Positions 30,251 to 39,857 of a stretch of DNA of 64,000 nt are shown here, piece after piece. The stretch lies in NCBI RefSeq assembly GCF_012396015.1, contig NZ_JAAXOQ010000004.1:1-64000 (forward strand). The letters run 5' to 3'. Source of the stretch: Tsukamurella spumae (lineage in GTDB: Bacteria > Actinomycetota > Actinomycetes > Mycobacteriales > Mycobacteriaceae). The stretch's first letter is position 1; the number at the start of each line of letters is the position of its first letter. The notes beneath the pieces were generated by a model. It was not told where the DNA came from, ran no database searches, and saw nothing but the letters and a program-made list of their open reading frames with translations. A program made the position numbers and the translations under genes.

Positions 30251-31441
30251 GTGGCTTTCAATCCAGTCTCGCTGGACTACGTGTACTACCCGGTTTCGGG
30301 GATCATGTGGGTCTGGCACAAGGTGTTCTCCTTCGTGCCCGGTCTCGGCCCGGACAGCGGTATCACGTGGGCCCTGTCGGTGGTCTTCCTCGTGCTCACG
30401 CTGCGCGCGATCCTGTACAAGCCCTTCGTCCGGCAGATCAAGACGACCAGGCAGATGCAGGAGTTCCAACCGCAGATGCAGGCCCTGCGGAAGAAGTACG
30501 GCAAGGACCGGCAGAAGCTGGCCCTGGAGATGCAGAAGCTGCAGAAGGAGCACGGCTTCAACCCGCTCCTCGGCTGCCTGCCCGCGCTGCTCCAGGTGCC
30601 GGTGTTCATCGGCCTGTTCCACGTCCTCCGCTCGTTCAACCGGATGCACGAGGGCGGAAGCCCCACGTCCTTCCTCAGCGGCCCGAAGATGACGGCCGAG
30701 GAGACGCGGAACACGGCCAACTACTTCTTCTCCGCGCACGACGTCTCGAGCTTCCTCGACGCTCGCCTGTTCGGTGTGCCGCTGTCGTCCTACGTGCAGC
30801 AGAACCCGAAGGAGTGGGTGGCGTTCCTCAACCCGCCCGTGCCGTACCACGAGGGCATGGACTTCGGTTTCACCAAGTGGAACATCCTGGCCTTCGCGCT
30901 GCCGCTCATGATCGTCGCCGCGCTGGCCACGCACTTCAACGCGCGTGCCTCGATCTCGCGGCAGCCCGTCGCGTCCCTGGAGAACCCGCAGACGGCCATC
31001 ATGAACCGTCTCATGCTGTGGATCTTCCCGCTGGGCGTGCTCGTCGGTGGCTTCTTCCTGCCCGTCGCGATCCTCATGTACTGGGTCACCCAGAACATCT
31101 GGACCTACTTCCAGCAGCACATCGTGTTCGGCCGCCTCGATAAGGAGGACGAGGAGAAGAAGCGTCTGGCCCAGGAGAAGCGCGCCGAGAACGCCCCGAA
31201 ACCGGGCGCGAAGCCCAAGCGCGGCGCCGTCGCCCTCACCAAGTCCACCGACGCCGACGCCACGGATGCCGAGGTCGCCGACGACGATGCGGACGAGAGC
31301 GCGGCACCGTCGACCCCGGCCCCCGGAGCGAAGCCCGCAGCGGGCGCGAAGCCCAAGGCCCAGCACCCTTCCGCGAACGCGCGGCAGCAGCAGCGCAACC
31401 AGCAGCAGCGCACGAACAATCGCAAGAAGCGCAAGCGCTGA
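30251..31441 (+). CDS. yidC: Membrane protein insertase YidC
   Basis: A 396-residue insertase of the Oxa1/YidC family that folds proteins into the membrane. The start is GTG 30251, with AGGAG 11 bases upstream. The first helix is near residues 32-50. The conserved positively charged cytoplasmic loop ([20 protein letters not shown]) follows, then [20 protein letters not shown] and further membrane segments to about 305. The C-terminal 90 residues are a long Lys/Ala/Gln-rich cytoplasmic tail, a trait of actinobacterial YidC that may contact the ribosome. Confidence 0.96.
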   Translation: MAFNPVSLDYVYYPVSGIMWVWHKVFSFVPGLGPDSGITWALSVVFLVLTLRAILYKPFVRQIKTTRQMQEFQPQMQALRKKYGKDRQKLALEMQKLQKEHGFNPLLGCLPALLQVPVFIGLFHVLRSFNRMHEGGSPTSFLSGPKMTAEETRNTANYFFSAHDVSSFLDARLFGVPLSSYVQQNPKEWVAFLNPPVPYHEGMDFGFTKWNILAFALPLMIVAALATHFNARASISRQPVASLENPQTAIMNRLMLWIFPLGVLVGGFFLPVAILMYWVTQNIWTYFQQHIVFGRLDKEDEEKKRLAQEKRAENAPKPGAKPKRGAVALTKSTDADATDAEVADDDADESAAPSTPAPGAKPAAGAKPKAQHPSANARQQQRNQQQRTNNRKKRKR

Positions 31442-31495
31442 CGGCGCCGTCCGTGCCCCGAAACCCCCTATTGAATGATTCCCAAGGAGTACCCC

Positions 31496-32041
31496 ATGGC
31501 TGACGACGTGACCGTCGAGGAGGAGCAGACCACCGACACCGCCCCGGCTGCCGCCGAGAGCGCTGCTGCGGAGGAGGACGACGATCTGGTCGAGGAGGGC
31601 GAGATCGCCGCCGACTACCTCGAGTCCCTGCTCGACATCCTTGATTTCGACGGCGACATCGATCTGGACGTCGAGGGCGGCCGGGCGATCGTCGCGATCG
31701 ACGGCGGCGAGGATCTGGCGAAGCTCGTCGGCCAGCGCGGAGAGGTGCTGGACGCGCTGCAGGAGCTGACGCGCCTCGCCGTGCAGCAGTCCACCGGCGA
31801 CCGCAGCCGCCTCATGCTCGACGTGGCCGGCTGGCGCGCCGGTCGCCGGACCCGCCTCTCGAGCCTCGGCGCCGAGATCGCGCAGCGCGTCGTCGAGTCG
31901 GGCGAGAAGGAGTCGCTGAAGCCGATGACGCCGTTCGAGCGCAAGATCGTTCACGACGCCGTCGCCAAGGTCGACGGTGTGCGGTCCGAGAGCGAGGGCG
32001 CGGAGCCCAACCGCCGCGTCGTGGTGCTCCCCACCGCATAG
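31496..32041 (+). CDS. jag: Jag/KhpB RNA-binding protein (KH-R3H)
   Basis: A 181-residue RNA-binding protein. After an acidic N-terminal 40 residues comes a KH-type domain (IDGGEDLAKLVGQRGEVLDA), then an R3H domain ending near VHDAVAKVDGVRSESEG. ATG 31496 has AAGGAG seven bases upstream and is preferred over ATG 31475. In M. tuberculosis the homologue is Rv3920c. Partners in other bacteria link it to cell-shape control. It follows yidC in the conserved cluster. Confidence 0.93.
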   Translation: MADDVTVEEEQTTDTAPAAAESAAAEEDDDLVEEGEIAADYLESLLDILDFDGDIDLDVEGGRAIVAIDGGEDLAKLVGQRGEVLDALQELTRLAVQQSTGDRSRLMLDVAGWRAGRRTRLSSLGAEIAQRVVESGEKESLKPMTPFERKIVHDAVAKVDGVRSESEGAEPNRRVVVLPTA

Positions 32042-32057
32042 ACTGCGAGATAGGTGA

Positions 32058-32094
32058 ACGATGGGTCCCGGGCCGTGCGCTTGGGGCCCATCGT
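32058..32094 (+). terminator. Terminator after jag
   Basis: ACGATGGGTCCC (32058-32069) pairs with GGGGCCCATCGT (32083-32094) through 12 positions, one of them G-U, followed by CGTTT. It lies 17 bases after the jag stop and before rsmG, so rsmG probably has its own promoter. Confidence 0.7.
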
Positions 32095-32161
32095 CGTTTC
32101 AGCGAGGCCGGTCCGGGCGGTGACACCCGCGGTGCCCCGACGAGTGGTGTGTGACAGGAGT

Positions 32162-32177
32162 GGTTTCACGTGGAACG
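32162..32177. promoter_or_regulatory. parS: parS-like site overlapping the rsmG start
   Basis: GGTTTCACGTGGAACG matches the ParB-binding consensus TGTTTCACGTGAAACA at 13 of 16 positions. The central CACGTG contains the rsmG GTG start codon (32170-32172). Confidence 0.65.
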
Positions 32178-32892
32178 GCGCGACGAGGTGACGGAGAGTT
32201 CCGTCGACGGTGACACGACCCCGGAGACATTGCCCCCGACTCCCCCGATCGCGGGTCAGGTGTTCGGCGAGCGGCTCGCGCTCGCGGAGGAGTACGCGCG
32301 CGTGCTCGCGACGGACGGGGTGGTGCGCGGCCTGATCGGTCCCCGCGAGGTGCCTCGGCTCTGGGAGCGGCACGTGTTGAACTGTGCCGTGCTCGGCGAG
32401 CTGATCGAGTCGGGCGAGACTCTCGTGGACATCGGGAGCGGCGCCGGCCTGCCCGGCGTGCCGGTCGCGATCGCGCGCCCGGATGTCGAGGTGGTCCTCG
32501 TCGAGCCGCTGCTTCGTCGCGCAGTCTTCCTCGAGGAGTTCTGCGGTCCGCGGCTCCCCAATGTCCGGGTGGTGCGCGGGCGGGCCGAGGAGCGTTCAGT
32601 GATCGAGGCGGTCGGCGGTGCCGATGCCGTCACCTCCCGCGCGGTGTCGGGGTTCCCCAAGTTGGCACCGTGGTCCGCTCCCCTGCTCCGGGACGGCGGT
32701 CGGCTGCTCGCCCTCAAGGGCTCGCGCGCCGCGGAGGAGATCCAGGAGCACGGCGCGATCCTCCACAAAGCGGGTCTCCGCGATCCCGAGGTCGTCCTGT
32801 GCGGCGTCGGGATCGTCGACCCCGCGACGACGGTGGTGCGCGCCGTTCGTCGTGCGCCCGCGTCGAAGAAGGCCGGCCGCTCGCGACGGTAG
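32170..32892 (+). CDS. rsmG: 16S rRNA (guanine-527-N7) methyltransferase RsmG
   Basis: A 240-residue SAM-dependent methyltransferase (GidB) that modifies 16S rRNA near the decoding site. Its loss gives low-level streptomycin resistance in mycobacteria. The SAM-binding motif is DIGSGAGLPGVPVAIARP. The start is GTG 32170, with CAGGAG upstream. The C-terminal tail is basic. The start codon lies inside a parS-like sequence, so ParB binding could affect initiation of its transcript. Confidence 0.95.
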   Translation: MERRDEVTESSVDGDTTPETLPPTPPIAGQVFGERLALAEEYARVLATDGVVRGLIGPREVPRLWERHVLNCAVLGELIESGETLVDIGSGAGLPGVPVAIARPDVEVVLVEPLLRRAVFLEEFCGPRLPNVRVVRGRAEERSVIEAVGGADAVTSRAVSGFPKLAPWSAPLLRDGGRLLALKGSRAAEEIQEHGAILHKAGLRDPEVVLCGVGIVDPATTVVRAVRRAPASKKAGRSRR

Positions 32893-33378
32893 ACCGTAAT
32901 TCGGGCATTTCCGACCCGGAATCCTGGTAGCCGACTACCCACGGGATGTTTCGACACGTGACGGTTCGGTTGCACCGACGGTCAGCCCGAGGCTTCTTCG
33001 GACCGAAGATCAGGTACGTACGTACTAGTTTGGGCTCGATTGCGAGGCCCGAATCGGATCGGATCGGCGTGCCGACCGTGACTCCGAGGACCGCGCCCAG
33101 GGCGGGGAGGGATGTCGTCGCGCCGGGTCGGCGGGGGCGATGGAACGGCTGGCGCCCGGGACGAGTGGCCGTCGGTGCGCGGCGACGGGCCCGCCGTCGG
33201 TCGCCGACCTATCGACCGATGCACGAGCGGAGCGCGTCGCGGTGTCGAGTGCGCGCTGCGCCAGGGTCTGCCGTTCGCGGGCCTCGGACTGGGCGCGACG
33301 ACCGTTCGGCGGGCGCCCGCGCCCGAAGGTGATCCGGACGGCGTCCCGTTGCGTCCGCAGGGCAGAGGCGCCGGGTCA

Positions 33379-33394
33379 GGTTTCACGTGAAACT
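33379..33394. promoter_or_regulatory. parS: parS site (perfect core)
   Basis: GGTTTCACGTGAAACT contains the exact 14-base palindrome GTTTCACGTGAAAC (33380-33393), the canonical ParB-binding core. It lies in the gene-free rsmG-parA interval. Confidence 0.92.
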
Positions 33395-33869
33395 CACGCG
33401 GGGCACCGGGACGGCATGTACGTGAGACGAGAGACGATGGCGGCATCGCTTTCGGGGAGGCAGGCGGTCGGGCGGATAGCAGCAGTCGATGCTGATCCGT
33501 CGGAGCTGCGGTACCGGCGGACCGGCCTACAGCTCCGCGCGTCGCGCGGATGCGGGGCCTCGGAGGAGGATCTTGTCGTCCTGCGCTCGCGAAGGCACGG
33601 TCCTGTGGCGTGCGTGCCGGGCCCGACGCGCGGTAGGACTCAGCGCGACGTGTCCGGAGCCGCGCCGGGCGCAGCGAGCGAATCGGCCGGAGTGGGGAGT
33701 GCTGCGATGCTGCGACGACCGCGGATCGGTCTGGGGTGGTCGGACGCCAGCATCTGGGGTTCGGACCTGACCCGGCAAGGCGCATCGACGACGGCGGTAA
33801 CGTCCGTCGTCGACGAGGGCGCCGCTAGCCGTGGTATGACCCGACGGGGTCCGTGTGCCACGGCTGTGT

Positions 33870-33885
33870 TGTTTCACGGGAAACA
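33870..33885. promoter_or_regulatory. parS: parS-like site
   Basis: TGTTTCACGGGAAACA differs from the consensus TGTTTCACGTGAAACA at one central base. It lies about 490 bases from the perfect site. Confidence 0.75.
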
Positions 33886-34407
33886 TCGCGCGGTGCTCGA
33901 TCGCATCCACGCCCGAGGCGTTGGATCGAACCTGTTTCCCGTGCGCGAATAGTGGCCGTGCTGGCTCAGCTGTCGACGACGCGCCGGCCCGACGGCAGCC
34001 GCCGCAACGCGCGACCCGGTGGAGAACTGTTGACCGGCGCGATGCGTTCGCTCCGTGGCCCGGGCAGACGGCGTTGGGCCCGGCGACAGCGGTTCGACGG
34101 GGCCGGACGTACCGCGCGCTGGGCGCACCCGCCGGGCACGGCGGCGCGGCGCAGGATCCGCGGAGCGAGCCGGAGGGAGGGAGAGCGCACCGTCGCACCG
34201 CCTGCGGCGCGTCCGGACGGGCGGCGCGTCCGGACGGCGGGGGCGCTCTGAGGCGAGGGGGAACCGTCGGGCTTCGGGACTCCGGCGCATGCGCGTCCAC
34301 CGGTGGCGCACGGGCGCTGCGGCGGCAGATTGCGGGAAGGAGTCGGACGCCCGGCTGACGCCGTCGGAGGGAGAAACTAGGATGGGGGCAACAGCTGAGG
34401 AGAGTAC

Positions 34408-35322
34408 GTGACTGATCACGAATCCGGCTTCAACGTTTCACGTGGAACCACTGAAGACGACACCCCCATCGCCGCCGCCGCGCAGCGCGCCAGTCAGGTC
34501 CTGACGCCGGGGGCCGCGGGCACGTTGCCCAAGCCCCGCGCACGACGCGTCCTGACGATCGCCAACCAGAAGGGCGGCGTCGGCAAGACGACGACCGCGG
34601 TGAACCTCGCGGCGGCACTCGCGCTCCAGGGCCTCAAGGTGCTCGTCGTCGACCTCGACCCGCAGGGGAACGCGAGTACGGCACTCGGCGTCGACCACCG
34701 GTCGGGGGTCCCGTCGACGTACGAGCTCCTCCTCGGAGAGACCACGCTGGAGGAGGCGATGGCGCAGAGCCCGCACTCCCCCAACCTGTTCTGCGTGCCC
34801 GCGACGATCGACCTCGCCGGCGCGGAGATTGAACTCGTCAGCATGGTCGCCCGCGAGACGCGGCTCAAGAACGCGCTCAACAGTCCGGCCGCCGCCGACA
34901 TCGACTACATCTTCATCGACTGCCCGCCGTCGCTGGGACTGCTCACGGTCAACGCGCTCGTCGCGGGCCGCGAGGTGCTCATCCCGATCCAGTGCGAGTA
35001 CTACGCGCTCGAGGGGGTCGGGCAGCTGCTGCGCAACATCGAGCTGGTGCAGGCGCACCTCAACCCGGACCTCCACGTGTCCACGGTGCTCCTCACGATG
35101 TACGACGCCCGGACCAAGCTCGCGGACCAGGTCGCGGCGGAGGTGCGCAACCACTTCGGCGACCGCGTCCTGGGCGCGATGATCCCGCGCAGCGTCAAGG
35201 TCTCCGAGGCGCCGGGCTTCGGAACGACGGTGCTCGACTACGACCCGGGTTCGCGGGGCGCGATGAGCTACCTCGACGCCGGCCGCGAGCTCGCCTTCCG
35301 CGGCGCCGAGCAGGTGGTGTGA
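34408..35322 (+). CDS. parA: Chromosome-partitioning ATPase ParA
   Basis: A 304-residue deviant Walker ATPase that segregates origins with Par[10 protein letters not shown] is near residues 55-63, [10 protein letters not shown] near 88-97, and IDCPPSLG follows. The N-terminal 45 residues are a variable extension. The start is GTG 34408, with GAGGAGAG upstream. Codons 9-14 coincide with a parS-like sequence. The stop is immediately followed by parB, with GTG 35319 overlapping it. Confidence 0.95.
   Translation: MTDHESGFNVSRGTTEDDTPIAAAAQRASQVLTPGAAGTLPKPRARRVLTIANQKGGVGKTTTAVNLAAALALQGLKVLVVDLDPQGNASTALGVDHRSGVPSTYELLLGETTLEEAMAQSPHSPNLFCVPATIDLAGAEIELVSMVARETRLKNALNSPAAADIDYIFIDCPPSLGLLTVNALVAGREVLIPIQCEYYALEGVGQLLRNIELVQAHLNPDLHVSTVLLTMYDARTKLADQVAAEVRNHFGDRVLGAMIPRSVKVSEAPGFGTTVLDYDPGSRGAMSYLDAGRELAFRGAEQVV
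34434..34449. promoter_or_regulatory. parS: parS-like site inside the 5' end of parA
   Basis: CGTTTCACGTGGAACC matches the consensus at 13 of 16 positions. It encodes part of NVSRGT near the ParA N-terminus, so the site is embedded in coding sequence. Confidence 0.7.
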
Positions 35323-35324
35323 TC

Positions 35325-36359
35325 GTGGCCGGCCAGAAGAAGGGCGGTCTCGGCCGCGGGCTCGCCGCGCTCATCCCCACGGGGCCCGACGAGGGTCCAC
35401 GCCTCGGCAACGCCGCGGCGGACGTCATCATCGGGGGCCGGCCCGTCGCCCCGTCGGCGAAGACGCCGGCGGAGCGGCCGCGCGGCTCGGCCCGCGAGAG
35501 CGCGCCTCGGACCGCGGCGGAGCCGGCACCGTCGGACCTCGCGGAGGCGGGCGCGGTCTACCGGGAGCTGGCGCCCACCTCGATCCAGCCGAACCCGCAG
35601 CAGCCGCGGTCCGTCTTCGACGAGGAGGCCCTCGCCGAGCTCGTCCACTCGATCCGCGAGTTCGGGCTCATGCAGCCGATCGTGGTGCGCCCACTGCCCA
35701 CGCCGCGCGGCGACATCCGCTACGAGCTCGTCATGGGCGAGCGGCGCTGGCGAGCGAGCCAGGAGGCCGGCCTCACCGCGATCCCGGCGATCGTCCGCGA
35801 GACGGCCGACGGGGACATGCTCCGCGACGCCCTCCTGGAGAATATTCACCGCGTTCAGCTGAACCCCCTCGAAGAGGCCGCGGCGTACGCACAGCTGCTC
35901 GAGGAGTTCGGCGTCACCCACGACGAACTCGCCTCCCGCCTGGGGCGCTCGCGACCGGTCGTGACCAACACCATCCGGCTCCTGCGGCTGCCCGTCGCGG
36001 TACAGCGCCGGGTCGCGGCGGGCGTGTTGTCCGCGGGGCACGCGCGGGCGCTGCTGTCCCTGGACGCCGGATCCGAGGCGCAGGAGGTCCTGGCCGCCCG
36101 GATCGTCGCCGAGGGAATGTCGGTACGCGCGACGGAGGAGGCCGTGACGCTGGCGAACCGTGGGGACGGCACCGTCGCCGCCGCCCCGCAGCGGCGGCAG
36201 CCGGTGGATACCGGACTGCGGGACCTGGCCGACCGGATCGCCGACCGCCTCGACACCAAAGTCACCGTCTCGATGGGCAAGCGCAAGGGCAAGATCGTGG
36301 TCGAGGTGGGCTCCGCCGACGACCTCGAGCGCATCGTCGCCCTGCTCGCCCAGGGGTAG
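35325..36359 (+). CDS. parB: Chromosome-partitioning protein ParB
   Basis: A 344-residue CTP-binding clamp that loads at parS and spreads. The N-terminus has [17 protein letters not shown]. The CTPase/ParB N-domain holds [14 protein letters not shown] and [14 protein letters not shown] helix-turn-helix parS reader follows ([20 protein letters not shown]), then [12 protein letters not shown]. The last 50 residues form a dimerisation domain. GTG 35325 has AGGTGG seven bases upstream, and GTG 35319 is an alternative. Confidence 0.95.
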   Translation: MAGQKKGGLGRGLAALIPTGPDEGPRLGNAAADVIIGGRPVAPSAKTPAERPRGSARESAPRTAAEPAPSDLAEAGAVYRELAPTSIQPNPQQPRSVFDEEALAELVHSIREFGLMQPIVVRPLPTPRGDIRYELVMGERRWRASQEAGLTAIPAIVRETADGDMLRDALLENIHRVQLNPLEEAAAYAQLLEEFGVTHDELASRLGRSRPVVTNTIRLLRLPVAVQRRVAAGVLSAGHARALLSLDAGSEAQEVLAARIVAEGMSVRATEEAVTLANRGDGTVAAAPQRRQPVDTGLRDLADRIADRLDTKVTVSMGKRKGKIVVEVGSADDLERIVALLAQG

Positions 36360-36364
36360 CCGCC

Positions 36365-37087
36365 ATGGCCCTGACGATCGTGCCGCTGACCCTGGGCGGA
36401 TTCGACGACCTGCCGCGCCACGTCCGACGGTGCGTCTACTGGGAGGTCGCGCCCGACAGTGCGACTCTCACGGACACCGAGTTCGACAAGGAGGCGTGGC
36501 TGTCGATGCTCATGCTCGAGTGGGGCTCGTGCGGGCAGGTCGCGATCGACCACGCCGTGGACGGCTCCACGCGGGTGGTGGGCGTGGCCTTCTACGCGCC
36601 GCCCAGCAGTGTGCCCCGCGCGTCCCACTTCCCCACCGCGCCCGTGAGCCCCGACGCCGTCCTGCTCACCTGGGTGGGCGCGGAGCCCGGCGTCGAGGTC
36701 CGGGTCCAGGAGGAGCTGGTCACGGCCGTCTGCACCGACCTGGTGCGGCGCGGCGTACGCGCCGTGGAGGCCTTCGCGCTGCTGACCCCGGTTGGCATGC
36801 GCACCGAAGATGTTGTGGCACAACTTGATTGCGGACCGTGCGGGTGCAAGCAGGTGCCGCTGAGCGACGCCGACTTCCTCGAGGGCATGGGCTTCGAGAC
36901 GGTCGCGCCGCACCACCGCTTCCCGCGGTTGCGGCTGGAGCTCTCCGAGGGTCTGGGGTGGAAGGCGGGCGTCGAGCACGCCCTGGAGCAGCTGCTGGCC
37001 GCCGGTGCCGCCGAGGCGGCGCTCAGGACCGCGCTGGAGGGCACCGGGGAGACCGCGGCACCCGTGGGGAGGTCGGAAGCTCCGTAG
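36365..37087 (+). CDS. GNAT-fold-like conserved protein downstream of parB
   Basis: A 240-residue protein at the place of M. tuberculosis Rv3916c. It has an acetyltransferase-like layout (VTAVCTDLVRRGVRAVEAFAL, then FLEGMGFETVAPHHRFPRLRLEL at the C-terminal core). A classical acetyl-CoA loop is not obvious. Five cysteines, including DCGPCGCKQ, are of interest but unexplained. It starts six bases after the parB stop and is clearly co-transcribed. The substrate is unknown. Confidence 0.75.
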   Translation: MALTIVPLTLGGFDDLPRHVRRCVYWEVAPDSATLTDTEFDKEAWLSMLMLEWGSCGQVAIDHAVDGSTRVVGVAFYAPPSSVPRASHFPTAPVSPDAVLLTWVGAEPGVEVRVQEELVTAVCTDLVRRGVRAVEAFALLTPVGMRTEDVVAQLDCGPCGCKQVPLSDADFLEGMGFETVAPHHRFPRLRLELSEGLGWKAGVEHALEQLLAAGAAEAALRTALEGTGETAAPVGRSEAP

Positions 37088-37138
37088 TCCCGTACGGGCC
37101 GCTTCAGCCCCGTATCCGCGGTATCGCGGGCCGGACCG

Positions 37139-38332
37139 TCAGGCCCGGTGCTCGGCGCTCTCCTCGAGCTCGAGCAGCTCCGCGAAGGTGTAGGTGCCGG
37201 TCGGCCGGTCGTTCTCCCCCAGCAGGTACAGGCGCTTCACCGCGACCAGGATCGCCTCGGCGATGGTGTCGCGCATCTGCGGGGAGGCGAGGACCGCCGC
37301 GTCGCCCGCGTTGGTGGTGTAGCCGATGTCGATCTGGACCGTGGGCATCCTGGTCAGGCGGACGATGTCCCAGGTGCGACCGTGGTAGTGGCAGTCGCTG
37401 AGCGGGGTACGGGCGACGATCTCGCGCTGGATGAATCCCGCCAGGTTGCGGCCGATGTTCGAGCTCGCGCCGTGCGTGTTGCCGAAGTGGAACGACGCCA
37501 CGCCGTGCGCACGGTCGTTGCGGTAGTGCGCCGTACGCAGCGCGATCATCATGTCGGCGTCGAAGGTGTTGGCCGTGTAAGCACGGGTGCTGTCGTCGGC
37601 GTCCATGCCGCGCGGCCGCGACAGGTAGGTCTCCATGCCGGCGGCGGCCATGCGGCCCTCCAACCGGGAGGCGAGATCCCAGAGCATCTCCTCCTCGGTC
37701 ACCGGACGCCCGTCGGGGCCGATCACCGCGAGGCCGCGGTCCGGCCCGCCCAGGCCCGGATCGATGACGATCCGCTTGCCCGACAGGCGGGGCCCGGAGC
37801 TGCGCACGTGCTCCTCCTCCTTGATGGCGTGCGGCGAACCGCCCGTCACCCGGGAGCCGAGGAAGGTCAGCGAGCGCAGCGTGGCCGGCCCGCAGATGCC
37901 GTCGGAGACCAGGCCGAACTCGCGCTGGTACGCCGACAGGCCCAGATGGGTCTGGGGACCGAACAGGCCGTCGATCATGCCCGCGTAGAAGCCCAGGTTC
38001 TGCAGTCGGGCCTGCAGGGCCGCGACATCGTCGCCCGACGGCGGCGCGGACGCGATGTAGCTCAGCGTGCGGGCGCCGAGCCGATAGGTGGACTCGCGCA
38101 GCGCGCGGTAGGTGGCGGGGCCGACGACACCGTCGACCAGGAGGCCGCGCTGCTGCTGGAAGGCCCGCGTGGCGCGGTCCAGCCGGCGGTCGAAGACGGC
38201 CTCGGGCACCGTCCACCCGCCGACCACGAGCTCGGTGGGTGCCACGTGATTCCGCAGGAAACCCTGATCGGCGAGGATGCCGCGGATCTCGGCCACGGCA
38301 CCACCGTGATCACCGAGGCTGATGCGTGGCAT
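37139..38332 (-). CDS. cwlM: CwlM-type amidase-like regulator of peptidoglycan synthesis
   Basis: A 397-residue protein with two peptidoglycan-binding domains (about 5-80 and 100-158) and an amidase_3-like domain from about 187. In mycobacteria CwlM is cytoplasmic and, when phosphorylated by PknB, activates MurA. The first zinc-ligand His of true amidases (DPGHGG) is Leu194 here, and the SIHAN motif is replaced by ALRTAHY, so amidase activity is unlikely. The C-terminal NDRPTGTYTF keeps Thr378, Thr380 and Thr382 in the phosphorylated region. The start is ATG 38330-38332. It is followed upstream by trxA and trxB on the same strand. Confidence 0.9.
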   Translation of the reverse strand: MPRISLGDHGGAVAEIRGILADQGFLRNHVAPTELVVGGWTVPEAVFDRRLDRATRAFQQQRGLLVDGVVGPATYRALRESTYRLGARTLSYIASAPPSGDDVAALQARLQNLGFYAGMIDGLFGPQTHLGLSAYQREFGLVSDGICGPATLRSLTFLGSRVTGGSPHAIKEEEHVRSSGPRLSGKRIVIDPGLGGPDRGLAVIGPDGRPVTEEEMLWDLASRLEGRMAAAGMETYLSRPRGMDADDSTRAYTANTFDADMMIALRTAHYRNDRAHGVASFHFGNTHGASSNIGRNLAGFIQREIVARTPLSDCHYHGRTWDIVRLTRMPTVQIDIGYTTNAGDAAVLASPQMRDTIAEAILVAVKRLYLLGENDRPTGTYTFAELLELEESAEHRA

Positions 38333-38436
38333 GGAGGACCCTTCGGTAGCTTCCTGCGGGCGGGTGGCCAACAGGGCGGGAAATCGAGTACACGATACGG
38401 CCTCGACGCCCGTCCACCCAACCGGACGGCGGCGCG

Positions 38437-38760
38437 TCACACCAGCCCGTCGAGCTCCTTGAGGATCGCCGACTTGCTCTTGGCGCCGACCAGCTTGCCG
38501 GTGGGCTCACCGTTCTGGAACAGGAGCAACGTGGGGATGCTCAGCACCTGGTAGTCGCGCGGTGCGCCCGGGTTCTGGTCGACGTCGATCTTGGCGAAGG
38601 TGACCTTGTCGCCGTGCTCCGCGGCGAGCTGCTCCAGCACCGGTGCGACGACCCGGCACGGCCCGCACCAGGTGGCCCAGAAGTCGACGAGGACGGGCTT
38701 GTCGGAGTCGAGCACCTGCTGCTGGAAGGTGTCGTCGGTGACGGTGACGATCTCGGCCAT
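38437..38760 (-). CDS. trxA: Thioredoxin
   Basis: A 107-residue cytoplasmic thiol-disulphide oxidoreductase. The active site is FWATWCGPCRVVAP, and the cis-Pro is in VLSIPTLLLFQNGEP. The length is normal. It lies between thioredoxin reductase (39 bases upstream) and cwlM, and would receive electrons from TrxB. Association with sigM suggests oxidative-stress control, as in M. tuberculosis. Confidence 0.97.
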   Translation of the reverse strand: MAEIVTVTDDTFQQQVLDSDKPVLVDFWATWCGPCRVVAPVLEQLAAEHGDKVTFAKIDVDQNPGAPRDYQVLSIPTLLLFQNGEPTGKLVGAKSKSAILKELDGLV

Positions 38761-38799
38761 GGTTTCTCCTGGAGGAAGGGGTGGGGTGTGGGTCGGTGA

Positions 38800-39756
38800 C
38801 TACTGCGCGACCGCGGCTTCGCGGTGGTGGGCGAGCCAGCGCTCGGCGTCGATCGCCGCGGAACAGCCGCTGCCGGCCGCCGTGATGGCCTGGCGGTAGG
38901 TGTGGTCGACCAGATCGCCGGCCGCGAACACGCCGGGCACGCCGGTGGCCGTGCTGCGGCCCTCGACCTGCACGTAACCCTCGTCGTCGACGGTGACCTG
39001 GCCCGCCACCAGCTCGGACCGCGGATCGTGACCGATGGCCACGAACAGGCCGGTGACCTCGAGCGTGGCGACCGCGCCGGTCACGGTGTTCTCGACGAGC
39101 AGCGACTCGACCGACTTCTCGCCCTGCACCGCGTTGACTTTGGTGTCGGTCAGGAAGCGGATCTTCTCGTTGGCCTTGGCCCGGTCGAGCATGATCTTCG
39201 ACGCGCGGAAGCTCTCGCTGCGGTGGATCAGCGTGACCGACTTGGCGAACTTGGTGAGGAAGATGGCCTCCTCCATCGCCGAGTCGCCGCCGCCGACCAC
39301 GGCGATGTCCTGCTCGCGGAAGAAGAAGCCGTCGCACGTGGCGCAGGCGCTGACGCCGCGGCCCAGCAGGGTCTCCTCGCCGGGGATGCCGAGGTAGCGT
39401 GCCGCGGCACCCATCGCCAGGATCACGGAGCGGGCGCGGTAGGTGCCCTCGGAGGTGACGACCTCCTTGATCTCGCCGTCGAGCTGAGCGGACTCCACGT
39501 CCTCCATGCGCAGGTCCGCGCCGAACCGGATGGCCTGCTCGCGCATCTCGTCCATGAGCGCGGGGCCCATGATGCCGTTCTGGAAGCCGGGGTAGTTCTC
39601 CACCTCGGTGGTGGTCATCAGGGCGCCGCCGAAATTGGTGCCCTCGAACAGGATGGTGTTCAGCTCGGCGCGACCGGCGTAGACGCCTGCCGTGTATCCG
39701 GCCGGACCCGATCCGATGATGATCACGTCCGCGATATCGGTGCCTGCTGCAGTCAT
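38800..39756 (-). CDS. trxB: Thioredoxin reductase
   Basis: A 318-residue FAD enzyme that reduces thioredoxin with NADPH. The FAD motif is [18 protein letters not shown], the redox pair is CATC in [11 protein letters not shown], the NADPH motif is [13 protein letters not shown], and the C-terminal FAD contact is [10 protein letters not shown]. It shares strand and spacing with trxA and follows the sigM/anti-sigma genes. Confidence 0.97.
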   Translation of the reverse strand: MTAAGTDIADVIIIGSGPAGYTAGVYAGRAELNTILFEGTNFGGALMTTTEVENYPGFQNGIMGPALMDEMREQAIRFGADLRMEDVESAQLDGEIKEVVTSEGTYRARSVILAMGAAARYLGIPGEETLLGRGVSACATCDGFFFREQDIAVVGGGDSAMEEAIFLTKFAKSVTLIHRSESFRASKIMLDRAKANEKIRFLTDTKVNAVQGEKSVESLLVENTVTGAVATLEVTGLFVAIGHDPRSELVAGQVTVDDEGYVQVEGRSTATGVPGVFAAGDLVDHTYRQAITAAGSGCSAAIDAERWLAHHREAAVAQ

Positions 39757-39857
39757 CTACCTACCCAACCTCGAAGAAAGCGCCCGGATCACCCGAGCCG
39801 ACATCTGTTGCCAACGGCGCCGGGCCCGGAGATGTTCCCGCACCGCCGTCCCCCAGG

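Larger units (their letters stand above)
32893..34407. other. 1.5-kb gene-free rsmG-parA interval carrying parS sites
   Basis: No reading frame here has a credible start, ribosome site and family features. The several frames of 60-270 codons are Arg/Gly/Pro-rich and overlap in all phases, as expected by chance at this GC content. What can be supported is two parS sites (33379 and 33870) and a half-degenerate third (TGTTTCCCGTG near 33,933). Related genomes usually have a short gap here. The tract may serve as a centromere-like ParB loading zone. Confidence 0.6.

Noticed and set aside
29975-31954. A 659-codon open frame on the minus strand
   Set aside because: It is antisense to yidD, yidC and jag, which are certain. 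Its Leu/Arg/His-rich translation is a shadow.
32940-32962. Possible fifth parS (TGTTTCGACACGTGAC)
   Set aside because: The half-sites are separated by two extra bases and the palindrome is lost.
33140-33952. A 270-codon open frame in the rsmG-parA interval
   Set aside because: It is Arg/Ala/Gly-rich, competes with open frames in every other phase, has no ribosome site and runs through two parS sites.
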